The notes under the pieces: model-generated
Told to the model about the DNA's origin: nothing
Databases searched by the model: none
Seen by the model: the letters and a program-made list of their open reading frames with translations, nothing else
From: Knoellia sp031844405
GTDB lineage: Bacteria > Actinomycetota > Actinomycetes > Actinomycetales > Dermatophilaceae
DNA: 64,000 nucleotides
Reading direction: 5' to 3'
Assembly (NCBI GenBank): GCA_031844405.1
Contig: JAUZVC010000002.1
Span: forward strand, 310,001 to 374,000
In this document: positions 36,945 to 47,943 of the stretch, piece by piece
Layout: every line of letters starts with the position of its first letter
Numbering within the stretch: the first letter of the stretch is position 1
Program-made: the position numbers and the translations under genes

Positions 36945-37952
36945 ATGAGTCGCACCCGCCGGATTCGCCCCGCCGGGCCGCATCGCGTCGCCGTCCTCCT
37001 CATCGAACCGCTCATCGGCTACGACGCGACCATCCCGGGAGCCGTGCTCGGCAGCGCGAAGGGGGCGGACGGCATACCGCTCTACGACGTCGTCATGGTG
37101 AGTCCAGACGGTGCCCCCGTCCTCACGAGCAGCGGGTATGCCGTGGTGCCGCAGGGCGACGCCTCTCGCCTCGCGGAGGCCGACACCGTCATCGTGCCCG
37201 GCACACGCGTGCCGGGGCCGCGCCACGAGGGGCGTCTCGACGACGAGCTGCGGACGACGCTGGCGCACATCCGCCCGGGCACCCGCATGGTGTCGATCTG
37301 CACGGGCGCCTACGTCCTCGCCGCGGCCGGGCTGCTCGACGGCCGCCGCGCGACGACCCACTGGCAGCACACCGCGCACTTCCGCGCGCTCCACCCACAG
37401 GTCGACCTCGACGAGGACGTCCTCTTCGTCGACGACGGTGACGTGCTCACCTCCGCAGGGCTGTCGGCCGGCGTCGACCTGTGCCTCCACATCGTGCGCC
37501 GCGACCACGGGTCGGCCGTCGCCAACGAGGTCGCGCGCTACTGCGTCGTGCCGCCGTGGCGCGACGGCGGCCAGGCGCAGTACATCGACCGGCCGGTGCC
37601 GGTCGTCGACGACGCCTCGACCTCGCCGGTGCGGTCGTGGGCGCTCGAGCACCTCGGCGACGACCTCTCGGTGCCGGTCCTTGCGCGGAGGGCGCGGATG
37701 AGCGAGCGGACCTTCGCCCGCAGGTTCCGCGAGGAGACCGGCCTCACCCCCGCCAACTGGGTTGCGCAGCAACGCATCCGGCGCGCCCAGCACCTCCTCG
37801 AGACGACCGACCTCACCGTCGACGTCATCGCGACACGCGCCGGCTTCGGCACTGGTGCCTCGCTGCGCAAGCACGCGGCTGCGACGCTGGGGGTCTCGCC
37901 CCGGGCCTACCGCCGCACCTTCCGCGGCGCGAGCGAGAGCAGGAGCGCATGA
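36945..37952 (+). CDS. GlxA-type transcriptional regulator (DJ-1/PfpI domain plus AraC HTH)
   Basis: A 335-residue protein. Residues about 10-185 form a class-I glutamine amidotransferase-like DJ-1/PfpI domain (VAVLLIEPL, VVPGT, the elbow SICTGAYVLAAAGLLDGR and ATTHWQH). The C-terminal 90 residues are an AraC-type double helix-turn-helix, with RFREETGLTPANWVAQQRIR and AGFGTGASLRKH. Such proteins activate or repress genes for amino acid or amine metabolism. The start ATG 36945 is preferred over an upstream ATG at 36927. Its stop overlaps the aldolase gene (ATGA), so it heads a three-gene operon and may also control the divergent MFS gene. Confidence 0.9.
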   Translation: MSRTRRIRPAGPHRVAVLLIEPLIGYDATIPGAVLGSAKGADGIPLYDVVMVSPDGAPVLTSSGYAVVPQGDASRLAEADTVIVPGTRVPGPRHEGRLDDELRTTLAHIRPGTRMVSICTGAYVLAAAGLLDGRRATTHWQHTAHFRALHPQVDLDEDVLFVDDGDVLTSAGLSAGVDLCLHIVRRDHGSAVANEVARYCVVPPWRDGGQAQYIDRPVPVVDDASTSPVRSWALEHLGDDLSVPVLARRARMSERTFARRFREETGLTPANWVAQQRIRRAQHLLETTDLTVDVIATRAGFGTGASLRKHAAATLGVSPRAYRRTFRGASESRSA

Positions 37953-39130
37953 GCGGTCGCGGCAGCGCCAGGTCGTCCGATGTCGACCTCGACGCGCTGG
38001 AGTCGGCGACGGCCGGGCTGCCCGCGCCACTCGTCACCGTCGACCTCGCCGCCTTCGACGCGAACGCCGACGACCTGCTGCGCCGCGCCGCCGGCCGCCC
38101 GATCCGGGTCGCGAGCAAGTCCGTGCGGTGCCGCGCGCTGCTGCGCCGCGTCCTCGACCGACCCGGCTTCGCGGGGATCATGGCGTATGCCGTGCCTGAG
38201 GCGGTCTGGCTCGTGCGCCACGGCTTCTCGGACGTCTTCGTGGCCTACCCGAGCGTCGACGCCGAGTGGATCCGGACCGTCGTCGAGGACGAGCAGCTGC
38301 GCGAGCAGGTGACGCTCGCGGTCGACAGCGTCGAGCACGTCCGGTTCCTCACCGACCTCGTCGGCGCCGGCAGCGGGCTGCGGGTCGCCCTCGACGTCGA
38401 CTGCTCGCTGCGAGTGGGGCGCCTCCACCTCGGGGTGCGCCGGTCGCCGGTGCGGATGCCCGCCGACGCCCTCGACGTCACCCGCGCCGCGCTCGACGCC
38501 GGGCTACGGGTCGTCGGGCTCATGTTCTATGACGCGCAGGTCGCCGGGCTGCCCGACCGCGGACCCCACCTGCGCACGCTCAAGAAGCGGTCGCTCGTCG
38601 ACCTCGCCGAACGCCGGTCACCGCTCGTCGAGGCCGTGCGGGCGCTCACCGACGTCGAGTTCGTCAACGGTGGCGGCACCGGCAGCCTCCACCACCTCGC
38701 CACCGCCGACACGCTCACCGAGCTCGCCGCCGGGTCGGGGCTCTACGGCCCCACCCTCTTCGACGGCTACGACGACTTCGCGCCACGACCGGCGATGACC
38801 TACGCCCTCCCGGTGGTGCGCCGACCCGGACGGGGGATCGTCACGGCATACAGCGGGGGTTATGTCGCGAGCGGGGAGCCGGGGTGGTCGCGGGTGCCGA
38901 GCCCGGTGGGCCGTGCCCTCAGGCTCATCCGGTCCGAGGCTGCGGGTGAGGTGCAGACGCCGCTGCGCGGGACGGCCGCCGACGGGCTCGCGATCGGCGA
39001 CCGGGTGTGGATGCGCGGAGCTAAGGCGGGCGAGCTGCTCGAACGCTTCGACCACGTGCACCTCGTGGACGGGGGCAGGCTCGTCGAGACCGTGCCGAGC
39101 TATCGCGGAGAGGGACAGAACTTCGGATGA
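37949..39130 (+). CDS. Alanine racemase-fold amino acid aldolase/deaminase (D-threonine aldolase-like)
   Basis: A 393-residue PLP protein with the N-terminal alanine-racemase barrel: LVTVDLAAFDANADDLL, the cofactor Lys in RVASKSVRC (about residue 56), ALDVDCSLRVGRLH and VNGGGTGSLHH phosphate-binding motif. The C-terminal half (from about 300) is the beta domain of D-threonine-aldolase-like enzymes. The natural substrate is unknown. It is translationally coupled to the regulator before it and the oxidase after it by 4-nt overlaps, so all three probably serve one catabolic route. Confidence 0.82.
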   Translation: MSGRGSARSSDVDLDALESATAGLPAPLVTVDLAAFDANADDLLRRAAGRPIRVASKSVRCRALLRRVLDRPGFAGIMAYAVPEAVWLVRHGFSDVFVAYPSVDAEWIRTVVEDEQLREQVTLAVDSVEHVRFLTDLVGAGSGLRVALDVDCSLRVGRLHLGVRRSPVRMPADALDVTRAALDAGLRVVGLMFYDAQVAGLPDRGPHLRTLKKRSLVDLAERRSPLVEAVRALTDVEFVNGGGTGSLHHLATADTLTELAAGSGLYGPTLFDGYDDFAPRPAMTYALPVVRRPGRGIVTAYSGGYVASGEPGWSRVPSPVGRALRLIRSEAAGEVQTPLRGTAADGLAIGDRVWMRGAKAGELLERFDHVHLVDGGRLVETVPSYRGEGQNFG

Positions 39131-40431
39131 GCGCGACGTGGAGCAACTGGGCCGGCAACGTCACGGCGACCCCCGCGCGCATCGTCGAACCCCGGTCGGT
39201 CGAGGACGTGGTCGAGGCGGTCAAGGAGGCCGCCGACCGTGGCGAGCGCGTACGGGTCGTCGGGACCGGGCACTCGTTCACGCCACTCGTCGCGACCGAC
39301 GGCACGCTGCTGCGACTCAGCCACCTCAGCGGGGTGCTCGAGGTCGACCGGGAGCGACAGCGGGTACGGGTGGCGGCCGGCACGCCGCTGCACGTGCTCA
39401 ACCCGCTGCTCGACGCGCTCGGCCTCGCCCTGCCCAACCTCGGCGACATCGACCGTCAGGGCATCGCCGGGGCCGTCGCGACCGGGACCCACGGCACCGG
39501 CGTGCGCCACCGAGGAATCGCGGCCGCGGTCACCGGGCTCACCCTCGTGCTCGCCGACGGTTCCGTCGTGGCCGTCGACGATGCGCACGACCCGGAGCTC
39601 TTCCGGGCCGCGACGGTCGGGCTCGGTGCGTTCGGGGTCGTCGTCGAGGTCGAGCTCCAGTGCGTGCCGGCATTCCGGCTGCGCGCGCTCGAGACGCCGG
39701 GCCGGCTCGGCGAGGTCCTCGACGGCTACGAGACGATGGTCGCCGAGCACGACCACGTCGACGTGCACTGGTTCCCGCACACCGATCGTGTTCTCCTGAA
39801 GCGCAACTCACGCATCGCCGCCGACGATCCCGGCAGGCCGCAGCCGCGGTGGCGCGAGCGTCTCGACGACGACCTGCTGAGCAACAAGCTCTACGAGGTG
39901 CTCAACCGCACGGCCGCGGCACGCCCGTCGATCGTGCCGCGGCTCAACCAGGTCTCCGCCCGGGTCCTCGGCGCCAAGGAGTACACCGACACGTCGTGGC
40001 GGGTCTTCTGCACCGCGCGCGACGTGCGCTTCCGGGAGTCGGAGTATGCCGTCCCGCGCGCCTCCCTGCCCACCGTCATCGGCGAGCTCCGGGCGTGGAT
40101 CGACGGCCACGACGTGGCCCTGCCCATCCCGGTCGAGGTGCGCTCGACGGGAGCCGACGACGTGTGGCTGTCGACGGCATACGAGCGGGAGAACGCCTAC
40201 GTCGCGGTGCACCAGTACCACCGGATGGACGACGGGGGAGTCTTCGAGGCGTTCGAGGCGATCGTGCGCGAGCACGAGGGGCGGCCGCACTGGGGCAAGC
40301 TGCACACGCTCGGGGCGGAGGAGCTCGGCCGGCTCTACCCGAGGTTCGGTGACGTGCAGCGGGTGCGGGACCGGGTCGACCCGGAGCGGCTCTTCGCCAA
40401 CGCCCACCTCACCCACGTCCTCGGGGAGTGA
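39127..40431 (+). CDS. FAD-linked sugar-1,4-lactone oxidase (ALO/GULO family)
   Basis: A 434-residue flavin oxidase. The N-terminal FAD-binding (VAO-type) domain shows VVGTGHSFTPLVATDGTLL (the His of GHS is the usual site for covalent flavin), then NLGDIDRQGIAGAVATGTHG. The C-terminal ALO domain ends in HWGKLHTLGAEELGRLYPRF and RDRVDPERLFAN, the family signature. Members oxidise L-gulono-, D-arabinono- or similar lactones or polyols; the substrate here cannot be read. Last gene of the GlxA-headed operon, overlapping the aldolase by 4 nt. Confidence 0.88.
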   Translation: MSATWSNWAGNVTATPARIVEPRSVEDVVEAVKEAADRGERVRVVGTGHSFTPLVATDGTLLRLSHLSGVLEVDRERQRVRVAAGTPLHVLNPLLDALGLALPNLGDIDRQGIAGAVATGTHGTGVRHRGIAAAVTGLTLVLADGSVVAVDDAHDPELFRAATVGLGAFGVVVEVELQCVPAFRLRALETPGRLGEVLDGYETMVAEHDHVDVHWFPHTDRVLLKRNSRIAADDPGRPQPRWRERLDDDLLSNKLYEVLNRTAAARPSIVPRLNQVSARVLGAKEYTDTSWRVFCTARDVRFRESEYAVPRASLPTVIGELRAWIDGHDVALPIPVEVRSTGADDVWLSTAYERENAYVAVHQYHRMDDGGVFEAFEAIVREHEGRPHWGKLHTLGAEELGRLYPRFGDVQRVRDRVDPERLFANAHLTHVLGE

Positions 40432-40453
40432 TCGGGTCCCGGTGCTCGCAGGG

Positions 40454-40846
40454 TCAGACCGGTGCGAAGGCGTCCGGGTCCTCGTCGAGCCGGCGACGGA
40501 GCGCCTCCTCGAGGGTCCGGTCGGTGGGCACGAGCGCGTTGTAGTCGCGGTCGAGGCGCGACTCGAGGGCATCCGCGACCTCGTCGTCGTCGAGGTCGGT
40601 GGCGGCGATGACGTCGGCCGCGCGCGTGAGCAGGGAGGCCACCTCGGTCATCCCGAGCCAGGCGAACCCGGCACGCGCTGCCCTGAGCTCCTCGTCCTCG
40701 AGGGCCTCGAAACCGTTGAGCACACCGTCGCTCATCGCCTCGCCGTGGAAGAGCAGGGCGTCGTGGAGGGCGCGGTCCCCCTCACGGGCGTCCTCCTCGA
40801 GCTCGACCTCGGCGGCGCGGTTCCACACCTTGTCGGCGTCGTCCAT
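40454..40846 (-). CDS. Conserved acidic helical protein, DMP19/DUF4375-like
   Basis: A 130-residue, strongly acidic protein (Asp/Glu/Ala/Leu-rich) with no membrane segment. The region LLFHGEAMSDGVLNGFEAL resembles the DMP19/DUF4375 fold, a family whose structure suggests a DNA or protein mimic, but the match is only a resemblance. It is convergent with the lactone oxidase (23-nt gap) and stands alone on its strand. ATG 40846 was preferred; a second start lies at 40855. Function unknown. Confidence 0.55.
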   Translation of the reverse strand: MDDADKVWNRAAEVELEEDAREGDRALHDALLFHGEAMSDGVLNGFEALEDEELRAARAGFAWLGMTEVASLLTRAADVIAATDLDDDEVADALESRLDRDYNALVPTDRTLEEALRRRLDEDPDAFAPV

Positions 40847-40909
40847 GGTTCGCACTCTCGGGGTGGACGGGCGGGGCTGTCAATGGGTCGAGCCCGACGG
40901 CGGGCGCGT

Positions 40910-40988
40910 CGACTTCACCCCGGAAGGTCGCACTGCGGAGGGGAACCGTTCCCACCCGAAGTGCGAGGAACCCACTTCAGGCGGCGGG
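40910..40988. repeat. Palindromic element, family 2 copy C
   Basis: Begins CGACTTCACCCCGG and ends CACTTCAGGCGGCGGG; the stretch AGTGCGAGGAACCCACTTC is almost identical to AGTGCACGGAACTCACTTC of copy B. The inner GGGGAACCGTTCCC forms a hairpin (40939-40953). It lies in the 180-bp gap upstream of the DMP19-like gene and downstream of rarD. The rest of the gap shows no clear promoter. Confidence 0.7.
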
Positions 40989-41026
40989 TCCCACGCTCTG
41001 CGTGGGCAAGGTGGGAGGCGAGGGGC

Positions 41027-41977
41027 TCAGGGGCAGGGGTCGGGCTCGAGGGCGGCGACGCGGGCCCGGCGGTTGCTGTGGACCTGGCGCAGCGAGTCGA
41101 CCGAGAGCAGCACGAGCGCCACCCAGACGATCCCGAACCCGACCCACAGCGCGCCGGAGACCTGCTCGTCGAGGAGCACGACGCCGATGAGCAGCTGGAG
41201 CATCGGCGTGAGGAACTGGATGAGCCCGATGGTCACCAGGGGGATGCGCCGAGCCGCCGCCGCGAAGAGGAGCAGCGGGATCGCCGTGACGACACCGGCC
41301 GCGACGAGCAGCCCCGTGTGCCACGCACCCTCCGACCCGAACGTCGTCGACCGCTGCACGCCCAGCCACACGAGCACGCCCACGGCGACCGGCGCGAGCA
41401 CGGCCGTCTCCACGGTGAGCGAGTGCATGGCGTCGAGGGTCGCGCCGACCTTCTTCTTGACGAGCCCGTAGAACGCGAACGAGAACGCCAGCGAGACCGC
41501 GATCCACGGGAACTCCCCGCCGGCGACCGTGAGATAGACGGCAGCCACGGCACCCACCGTCACCGCCGCCCACTGCAGCGGCCGCAGCCGCTCGCGCAGC
41601 ACGAGCACCCCCAGCCCGACGGTGACGATCGGGTTGAGGAAGTAGCCGAGCGCGGCGGCATACGTCCGGCCGGTGATGACGGCCAGCACGTAGATGACCC
41701 AGTTCGCCGCGATGAGCAGCGCCGCCACCGTGAGCCCGCCGAGCAGCCGTGGACGGGAGGCCACCGTCCGCAGCCACCCGAAGTCACGACGGACGAGCAG
41801 CACGAGCGCGCAGAACGCCAGCGTCCACAGGATGCGGTGCGCGAGGATCTCGAACGCGCCCGACGGCTTGAGCGCGTGGAAGTAGAGCGGGAACAGCCCC
41901 CAGATCCCGTAGGCAAGGAAGGCGTATGCCGTCCCCCGCCTCAGCTCTGCGTCGTCACCATCGAGGGGCGCACTCAC
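41027..41977 (-). CDS. rarD: RarD-type EamA permease
   Basis: A 316-residue membrane protein with ten helices in two EamA repeats. The N-terminal segment GTAYAFLAYGIWGLFPLYF and the loop HRILWTLAF are diagnostic of RarD. Members transport small metabolites; the substrate is unknown. GTG 41977 begins 7 nt after the korB stop and gives the expected N terminus; an upstream start at 42040 would overlap korB and add 21 unlikely residues. It is probably cotranscribed with korA-korB. Confidence 0.85.
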   Translation of the reverse strand: MSAPLDGDDAELRRGTAYAFLAYGIWGLFPLYFHALKPSGAFEILAHRILWTLAFCALVLLVRRDFGWLRTVASRPRLLGGLTVAALLIAANWVIYVLAVITGRTYAAALGYFLNPIVTVGLGVLVLRERLRPLQWAAVTVGAVAAVYLTVAGGEFPWIAVSLAFSFAFYGLVKKKVGATLDAMHSLTVETAVLAPVAVGVLVWLGVQRSTTFGSEGAWHTGLLVAAGVVTAIPLLLFAAAARRIPLVTIGLIQFLTPMLQLLIGVVLLDEQVSGALWVGFGIVWVALVLLSVDSLRQVHSNRRARVAALEPDPCP

Positions 41978-41984
41978 GCCTCGG

Positions 41985-43153
41985 TCACGCGACGGTCCAC
42001 GTGTCGCGACCGCGGAGCAGCGCCGCGAGGTCGTCGTCACTGGCGGGCCCGCCGGCGGTGTCGACGGCAGCCTCGATCTGGGCGCGCACCCCGTCGTCGT
42101 AGGTCGGGCGCGACACCGAGCGGAAGATGCCCATCGGCACGTGCGTCATCTCGGGGGAGTCGAGCCGCGACAGCGCGAACGCCTGGCTCGGGTCCTCGGC
42201 CCCCGCGTCGTGCACGACGACGTCGGCTCCCTGCGCCGAGGCGGCAGCCGCCTCGACGAACTCGAGGCGACCACCCGGCATACGGACGAGGGTCTTGCGG
42301 TCGTCCTCGGGACCGACCTGCACCGGCTCGCCGTCGAGGAGGTGCACGAGGCGCGCCTCCTGCTGCGTGCGGTCCTTGATGAGGTCGAAGGCGCCGTCGT
42401 TGAAGATCGGGCAGTTCTGGTAGATCTCGACGAGCGAGGTCCCGCGGTGCTCGGCGGCGGCACGAAGGATCGACGTGAGGTGCTTGCGGTCGCTGTCCAT
42501 GGTCCGGGCGACGAAGGTCGCCTCGGCGCCGAGGGCGAGCGAGACCGGGTTGAACGGCTGGTCGACCGACCCGAGCGGCGAGGACTTCGTCACCTGGCCG
42601 ACGCGCGAGGTGGGGGAGTACTGGCCCTTGGTGAGCCCGTAGATCTCGTTGTTGAAGAGCAGGATCGTCATGTTCACGTTGCGGCGCAGCGCGTGGATGA
42701 GGTGGTTGCCACCGATCGACAGCGCGTCGCCGTCACCGGTGACGACCCAGACGTTCTGGTCCGGCCGCGACGTCGCGAGCCCGGTCGCGATCGCGGGCGC
42801 GCGCCCGTGGATCGAGTGCATGCCGTAGGTGTCGAGGTAGTAGGGGAAGCGCGACGAGCAGCCGATCCCGGAGACGAACGTGATGTTCTCGCGCTTCAGC
42901 CCGAGCTCGGGCAGGAAGGACTGGACGGCCGCGAGGATCGCGTAGTCGCCGCAGCCGGGGCACCAGCGCACCTCCTGGTCGGAGGTGAACTCCTTCTTCG
43001 TCTGCGCAGGGGCGTCCGGCGCGAGCAGCGGTATGCCGGCCAGCCCGCTCGGGCGCGCGGCCGCACCTCCCGTGGTCGTGCCGTTCGCCGGCGGTCCGCT
43101 CGTGACAGCGCCGTTGGCCGGGGTCGTGGTGGTCGTCGGGTTCTCGACGGTGG

Positions 43154-43157
<4 letters not shown>
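41985..43157 (-). CDS. korB: 2-oxoglutarate:ferredoxin oxidoreductase, beta subunit
   Basis: A 390-residue thiamine-diphosphate subunit of the CoA-acylating 2-oxoacid:ferredoxin oxidoreductase. The Cys cluster site RWCPGCGDYAIL (around residue 60) and the TPP motif VVTGDGDALSIGGNHL, followed by NNEIYGLTKGQYSPTS, are visible. The first about 50 residues are a Pro/Thr/Gly-rich extension. It overlaps korA (GTGA). Actinobacterial KorAB lets the TCA cycle run with ferredoxin in place of NAD as acceptor, so reduced ferredoxin becomes available for other reactions, such as the partial nuo complex 7 kb away. Confidence 0.92.
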
Positions 43158-45022
<1,865 letters not shown>

Positions 45023-45084
45023 GAACACCTGACTCGAGAGACGTCGGTCGGGGCGCGTGCGTCGTGTCCCGACGTGGTTCTTCC

Positions 45085-45090
45085 ATCCTA
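45085..45090 (-). promoter_or_regulatory. TAGGAT -10 element of the korAB-rarD unit
   Basis: On the minus strand TAGGAT would place the transcript start near 45078, about 55 nt before korA, in contrast with the many leaderless genes of the window. No clear -35 is seen. The 208-bp divergent gap (45023-45230) also contains CTAGGGC (45197-45203) for the plus-strand genes. Confidence 0.4.
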
Positions 45091-45230
45091 CGACCGGACC
45101 AGGACAAGGCTATGGAGTGTCCATCAGGGATCGAGCCCGTTCACCGCATCCGCCGGGGAGCGCTCCCCGTTGTCGCCTCGGGCGCGGGATGCGACCCTAG
45201 GGCCGGGTGGCAGGCGACGAAGGGGGCGGG

Positions 45231-45530
45231 ATGGCGTACGAGGTCGAGGTCGAGGACCTGCGAAGGTCGGCGAAGGCCGCTCGCTCCGCGGCGCGCCAGC
45301 TGGCCGGGACGGACCCCGGGGCGGCACTCACCGGCGCCACGTCGGCGATGCCCGGTGGGGCGAGCGTCGCGGGGATGCGACGGGTGAGCAGTGCGTGGAG
45401 CACCGAGCTCGCGGACTGGGTCAAGGCGGCCAGGGGCTACGCCCGGACGCTCGACACCAATGCCACGCAGTACGAGCTCGACGACGATGCCGCGCGCGCT
45501 GCCTTCGGTCGAGCCGGACGGCGGGGCTGA
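45231..45530 (+). CDS. WXG100/EspC-like small protein of the second hydrolase locus
   Basis: A 99-residue, mainly helical protein. It starts MAYEVEVEDLRRSAKAARSA and continues with a central turn and W residues (SSAWSTELADWVKAARGYA), then a helix ending AARAAFGRAGRRG, the layout of ESX/type VII target proteins. The N-terminal segment is closely similar to the N-terminal module of the hydrolase at 7640. It lies 4 nt before the DUF1023 hydrolase. ATG 45231 has GGGGGCGGG in front; a GTG at 45207 is an alternative. Confidence 0.65.
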   Translation: MAYEVEVEDLRRSAKAARSAARQLAGTDPGAALTGATSAMPGGASVAGMRRVSSAWSTELADWVKAARGYARTLDTNATQYELDDDAARAAFGRAGRRG

Positions 45531-45534
45531 CGGG

Positions 45535-47298
45535 ATGCCCCTGACGTGGGGGGACGTGAAGAAGTGGTCCCCGTCGACCCTTGACACTGCCGAGACCAAC
45601 CTGCGGGCGGCTCGACGGTCGATGCTCGACCTGGCCGACGAGCTCGAGACGATGGGACTGCCCAAGCGCTGGACCGGTGACGCCTCCGTCACGGCGCGCT
45701 CCCGGCTGCGGACCGTCTCGCAGGACCTCAAGGACGTCGTCGCCGAGGTGTCCGCGGCCTACACCGCGGTGTGCGATGCCGCGGACGGGGTGCGTGGTGT
45801 CGAGCTGGCGGTCGAGGCCGTGAGCGAGTACGCCCGCCTGCACTCGCTCGCCGTGTCGGACACCGGTTGGGTGACCGACGCCGGACCCGCGATCGACACC
45901 GGCAACGCGCATGACGACGAGATCGCCCGCGGGGAGCGCCAGGGCTGGGTGACGGAGTGCGTGGACCGCATCGAGCAGGCACTGCGCAAGGCCGAGGACG
46001 TGGACGCCGACCTCAGCGCCGTCCTCGAGAAGATCGAGCTCGACCGCATCCGGGTGACCACCGGGGGTCTGGCGACGGCGTCCAGGGTCGGCGCCGTCGA
46101 GGGCAACCTCAGCATGCTGGAACCGCCCCCCGGTGGCACGGTCTCCGAGAACGCGGCATGGTGGGCGACCCTCTCACCCGACGAGCGCGAGGAGGTCATC
46201 GCGAGGACCCCGCGGTGGATCGGGAACCTCGACGGCGTCGACTTCACCTCACGCGACCTCGCCAACCGCAACCTCCTGGACGACCGCCGGGCTCGCGTCG
46301 AGGAGCTGCTGGCCGACCCCAGCACGTCCGCTGCGGAGCGCGAGTCCCTGCTCGAGGAGCAGGCGTCGATCAGGACGATCGACGAGATGCTCGGTCGCGA
46401 GGGAGAGCACCAGCTGGTGGGGCTCGACTTCGTCCAGGAACGCACCCAGGCCATCGTCGTCAACGGCAACCTCGACACCGCCGACAACGTCGCCGTGTTC
46501 ACGCCGGGGATGACGTCCAACGTCCCCGGCATGGCCGGATACGACGCGAACATGCTCGACCTCAAGAAGCGCATGGAGGACGTCCTCCTCGCCGAGGGTG
46601 ACACCCGCGCGGACGGCACGCCCAAGACGGTCGCCACGGTCACGTGGATGGGCTACCAGGCGCCGCAGGCGCTTCCCGACCTCTCGGTGGTGTCGCAGGG
46701 GCCGGCCGACCGGGGAGCGGAGGACCTTGCGAACTTCTACCGGGGGATCAACTCCTCTCGGGTGGCCGACCCCGACCTCACCGCCCTCGGCCACTCCTAC
46801 GGCTCGACCACCACCGGGCTCGCCGTCCAGCACGAGAACACCGGCGTCGACCGCACCGTCCTCTTCGGGTCGCCCGGCGCCGGCACCGACGACATCGACG
46901 ACTACAACACTCCCTCGGGCAGCACCTACTACTCCGAGACCTACGACGACCCGGTCGGCGACATCGGACGGTTCGGAGCGGACCCGAGCGGGCTCGACGG
47001 AGTCACCCAGCTCGAGACCACGGAGGCGACCGACGCGGACGGGCGCACGCTCACCGAGAGCCGTGGCCACAGCCAGTACCTCCACGACGGCACGACCTCG
47101 CAGCACAACATGGCCGCCATCGCTGCCGGTCACGAGGAGCAGGTCGTCGAGGATGATGGGCAGGGCTTCTGGGGCGGACTCAGGGACGACGCCTCGGACG
47201 CGCTCGACGACGCCAAGGAGGAGGTCGGTCGCACCCTGCGCGAGGAGTACGAGGAGAAGAAGGAGTGGGCCGGCAGGCTCAAGGACTGGATCACATGA
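45535..47298 (+). CDS. DUF1023 alpha/beta hydrolase with helical N-terminal region
   Basis: A 587-residue protein. Residues 1 to about 180 are helical, with two W residues in TWGDVKKWSP and RWTGDASV, resembling WXG/LXG-type modules. The alpha/beta hydrolase of the DUF1023 family follows: VAVFTPGMTSNVPGMAG, ATVTWMGYQAP, the nucleophile elbow LGHSYGSTTTG near residue 420, and VLFGSPGAGTDD. A late His (GHSQYLHDG) may complete the triad. The last about 45 residues are charged and helical. DUF1023 proteins include secreted and surface hydrolases. It overlaps the lipoprotein gene by 4 nt. Substrate unknown. Confidence 0.82.
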   Translation: MPLTWGDVKKWSPSTLDTAETNLRAARRSMLDLADELETMGLPKRWTGDASVTARSRLRTVSQDLKDVVAEVSAAYTAVCDAADGVRGVELAVEAVSEYARLHSLAVSDTGWVTDAGPAIDTGNAHDDEIARGERQGWVTECVDRIEQALRKAEDVDADLSAVLEKIELDRIRVTTGGLATASRVGAVEGNLSMLEPPPGGTVSENAAWWATLSPDEREEVIARTPRWIGNLDGVDFTSRDLANRNLLDDRRARVEELLADPSTSAAERESLLEEQASIRTIDEMLGREGEHQLVGLDFVQERTQAIVVNGNLDTADNVAVFTPGMTSNVPGMAGYDANMLDLKKRMEDVLLAEGDTRADGTPKTVATVTWMGYQAPQALPDLSVVSQGPADRGAEDLANFYRGINSSRVADPDLTALGHSYGSTTTGLAVQHENTGVDRTVLFGSPGAGTDDIDDYNTPSGSTYYSETYDDPVGDIGRFGADPSGLDGVTQLETTEATDADGRTLTESRGHSQYLHDGTTSQHNMAAIAAGHEEQVVEDDGQGFWGGLRDDASDALDDAKEEVGRTLREEYEEKKEWAGRLKDWIT

Positions 47299-47819
47299 GG
47301 AACAGGACAGCGACAGCGGCGGCGCTCGTCGCGATGCTCACCGTGCTGGGCGGATGCAGCGACAGGCAAGCGGGAGGACCTTCGATGGATGCACGTGCAC
47401 AGCTCGAGAACCGACGCTCCTACTCGGAGGCCAGGGACGACAGCCTGGCCCTGTTGACCGAGCTCCGGGCCACGATGAGCGCAGTCGCGCCCGGACTGGA
47501 GTGGCTCACCCCCCAGCCCGAGGTCGACGGTGAGAGCGGCTGCGCCGAACCCGAGTTCGAAGGTGTCGACGGCGCTTCCCACGCCACGTTCGACAGCGGA
47601 GGGGCCAAGGGAGCCATCGGCGACGGCGAGTGGCCGGCGGTGTGGGCAGCCGTGCAGGAGGTCGCGGGCCGACGGGGGTTCGCCCGGCCGAAGGTCCTCA
47701 AGGACGAGCCGGGCCACCACGTCGTCAGCCTGTACGACGACGACGGCGCCGAGCTGTCGATCAACACCAAGGTCAACACGGCGATGTCCATCTACGGTGC
47801 CTGCCACCTCCGGACGTGA
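47295..47819 (+). CDS. Predicted lipoprotein
   Basis: A 174-residue protein with a type II signal sequence: positive MRNR, hydrophobic stretch, and lipobox VLGGC with the modified Cys at about residue 21. The mature part is acidic and ends with INTKVNTAMSIYGACHL, a short hydrophobic end; two Cys may form a disulfide. No family recognised beyond a general resemblance to small actinobacterial lipoproteins. Overlap of 4 nt with the DUF1023 gene makes it part of the same operon, so it may anchor or chaperone the hydrolase at the outer face of the membrane. Confidence 0.75.
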   Translation: MRNRTATAAALVAMLTVLGGCSDRQAGGPSMDARAQLENRRSYSEARDDSLALLTELRATMSAVAPGLEWLTPQPEVDGESGCAEPEFEGVDGASHATFDSGGAKGAIGDGEWPAVWAAVQEVAGRRGFARPKVLKDEPGHHVVSLYDDDGAELSINTKVNTAMSIYGACHLRT

Positions 47820-47883
47820 CAGCGGCCGCGCTCGCGGTGGCCGGACGCCCCGGGCCAGGTGCCACGGCCCGAACGTCAGGCGC

Positions 47884-47915
47884 GGCGGGGAGGGACGGTG
47901 TCGTCCCTCCCCGCC
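47884..47915. terminator. Strong hairpin between convergent genes
   Basis: GGCGGGGAGGGAC (47884-47896) and GTCCCTCCCCGCC (47903-47915) form a perfect 13-bp stem with a 6-nt loop. It has no T tract, as is common for actinobacterial terminators, and stands between the lipoprotein gene and the convergent gene at 47944, so it can stop both transcripts. Confidence 0.8.
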
Positions 47916-47943
47916 GGCCCACCGGGTCCCTGGGGGCTCCTCG

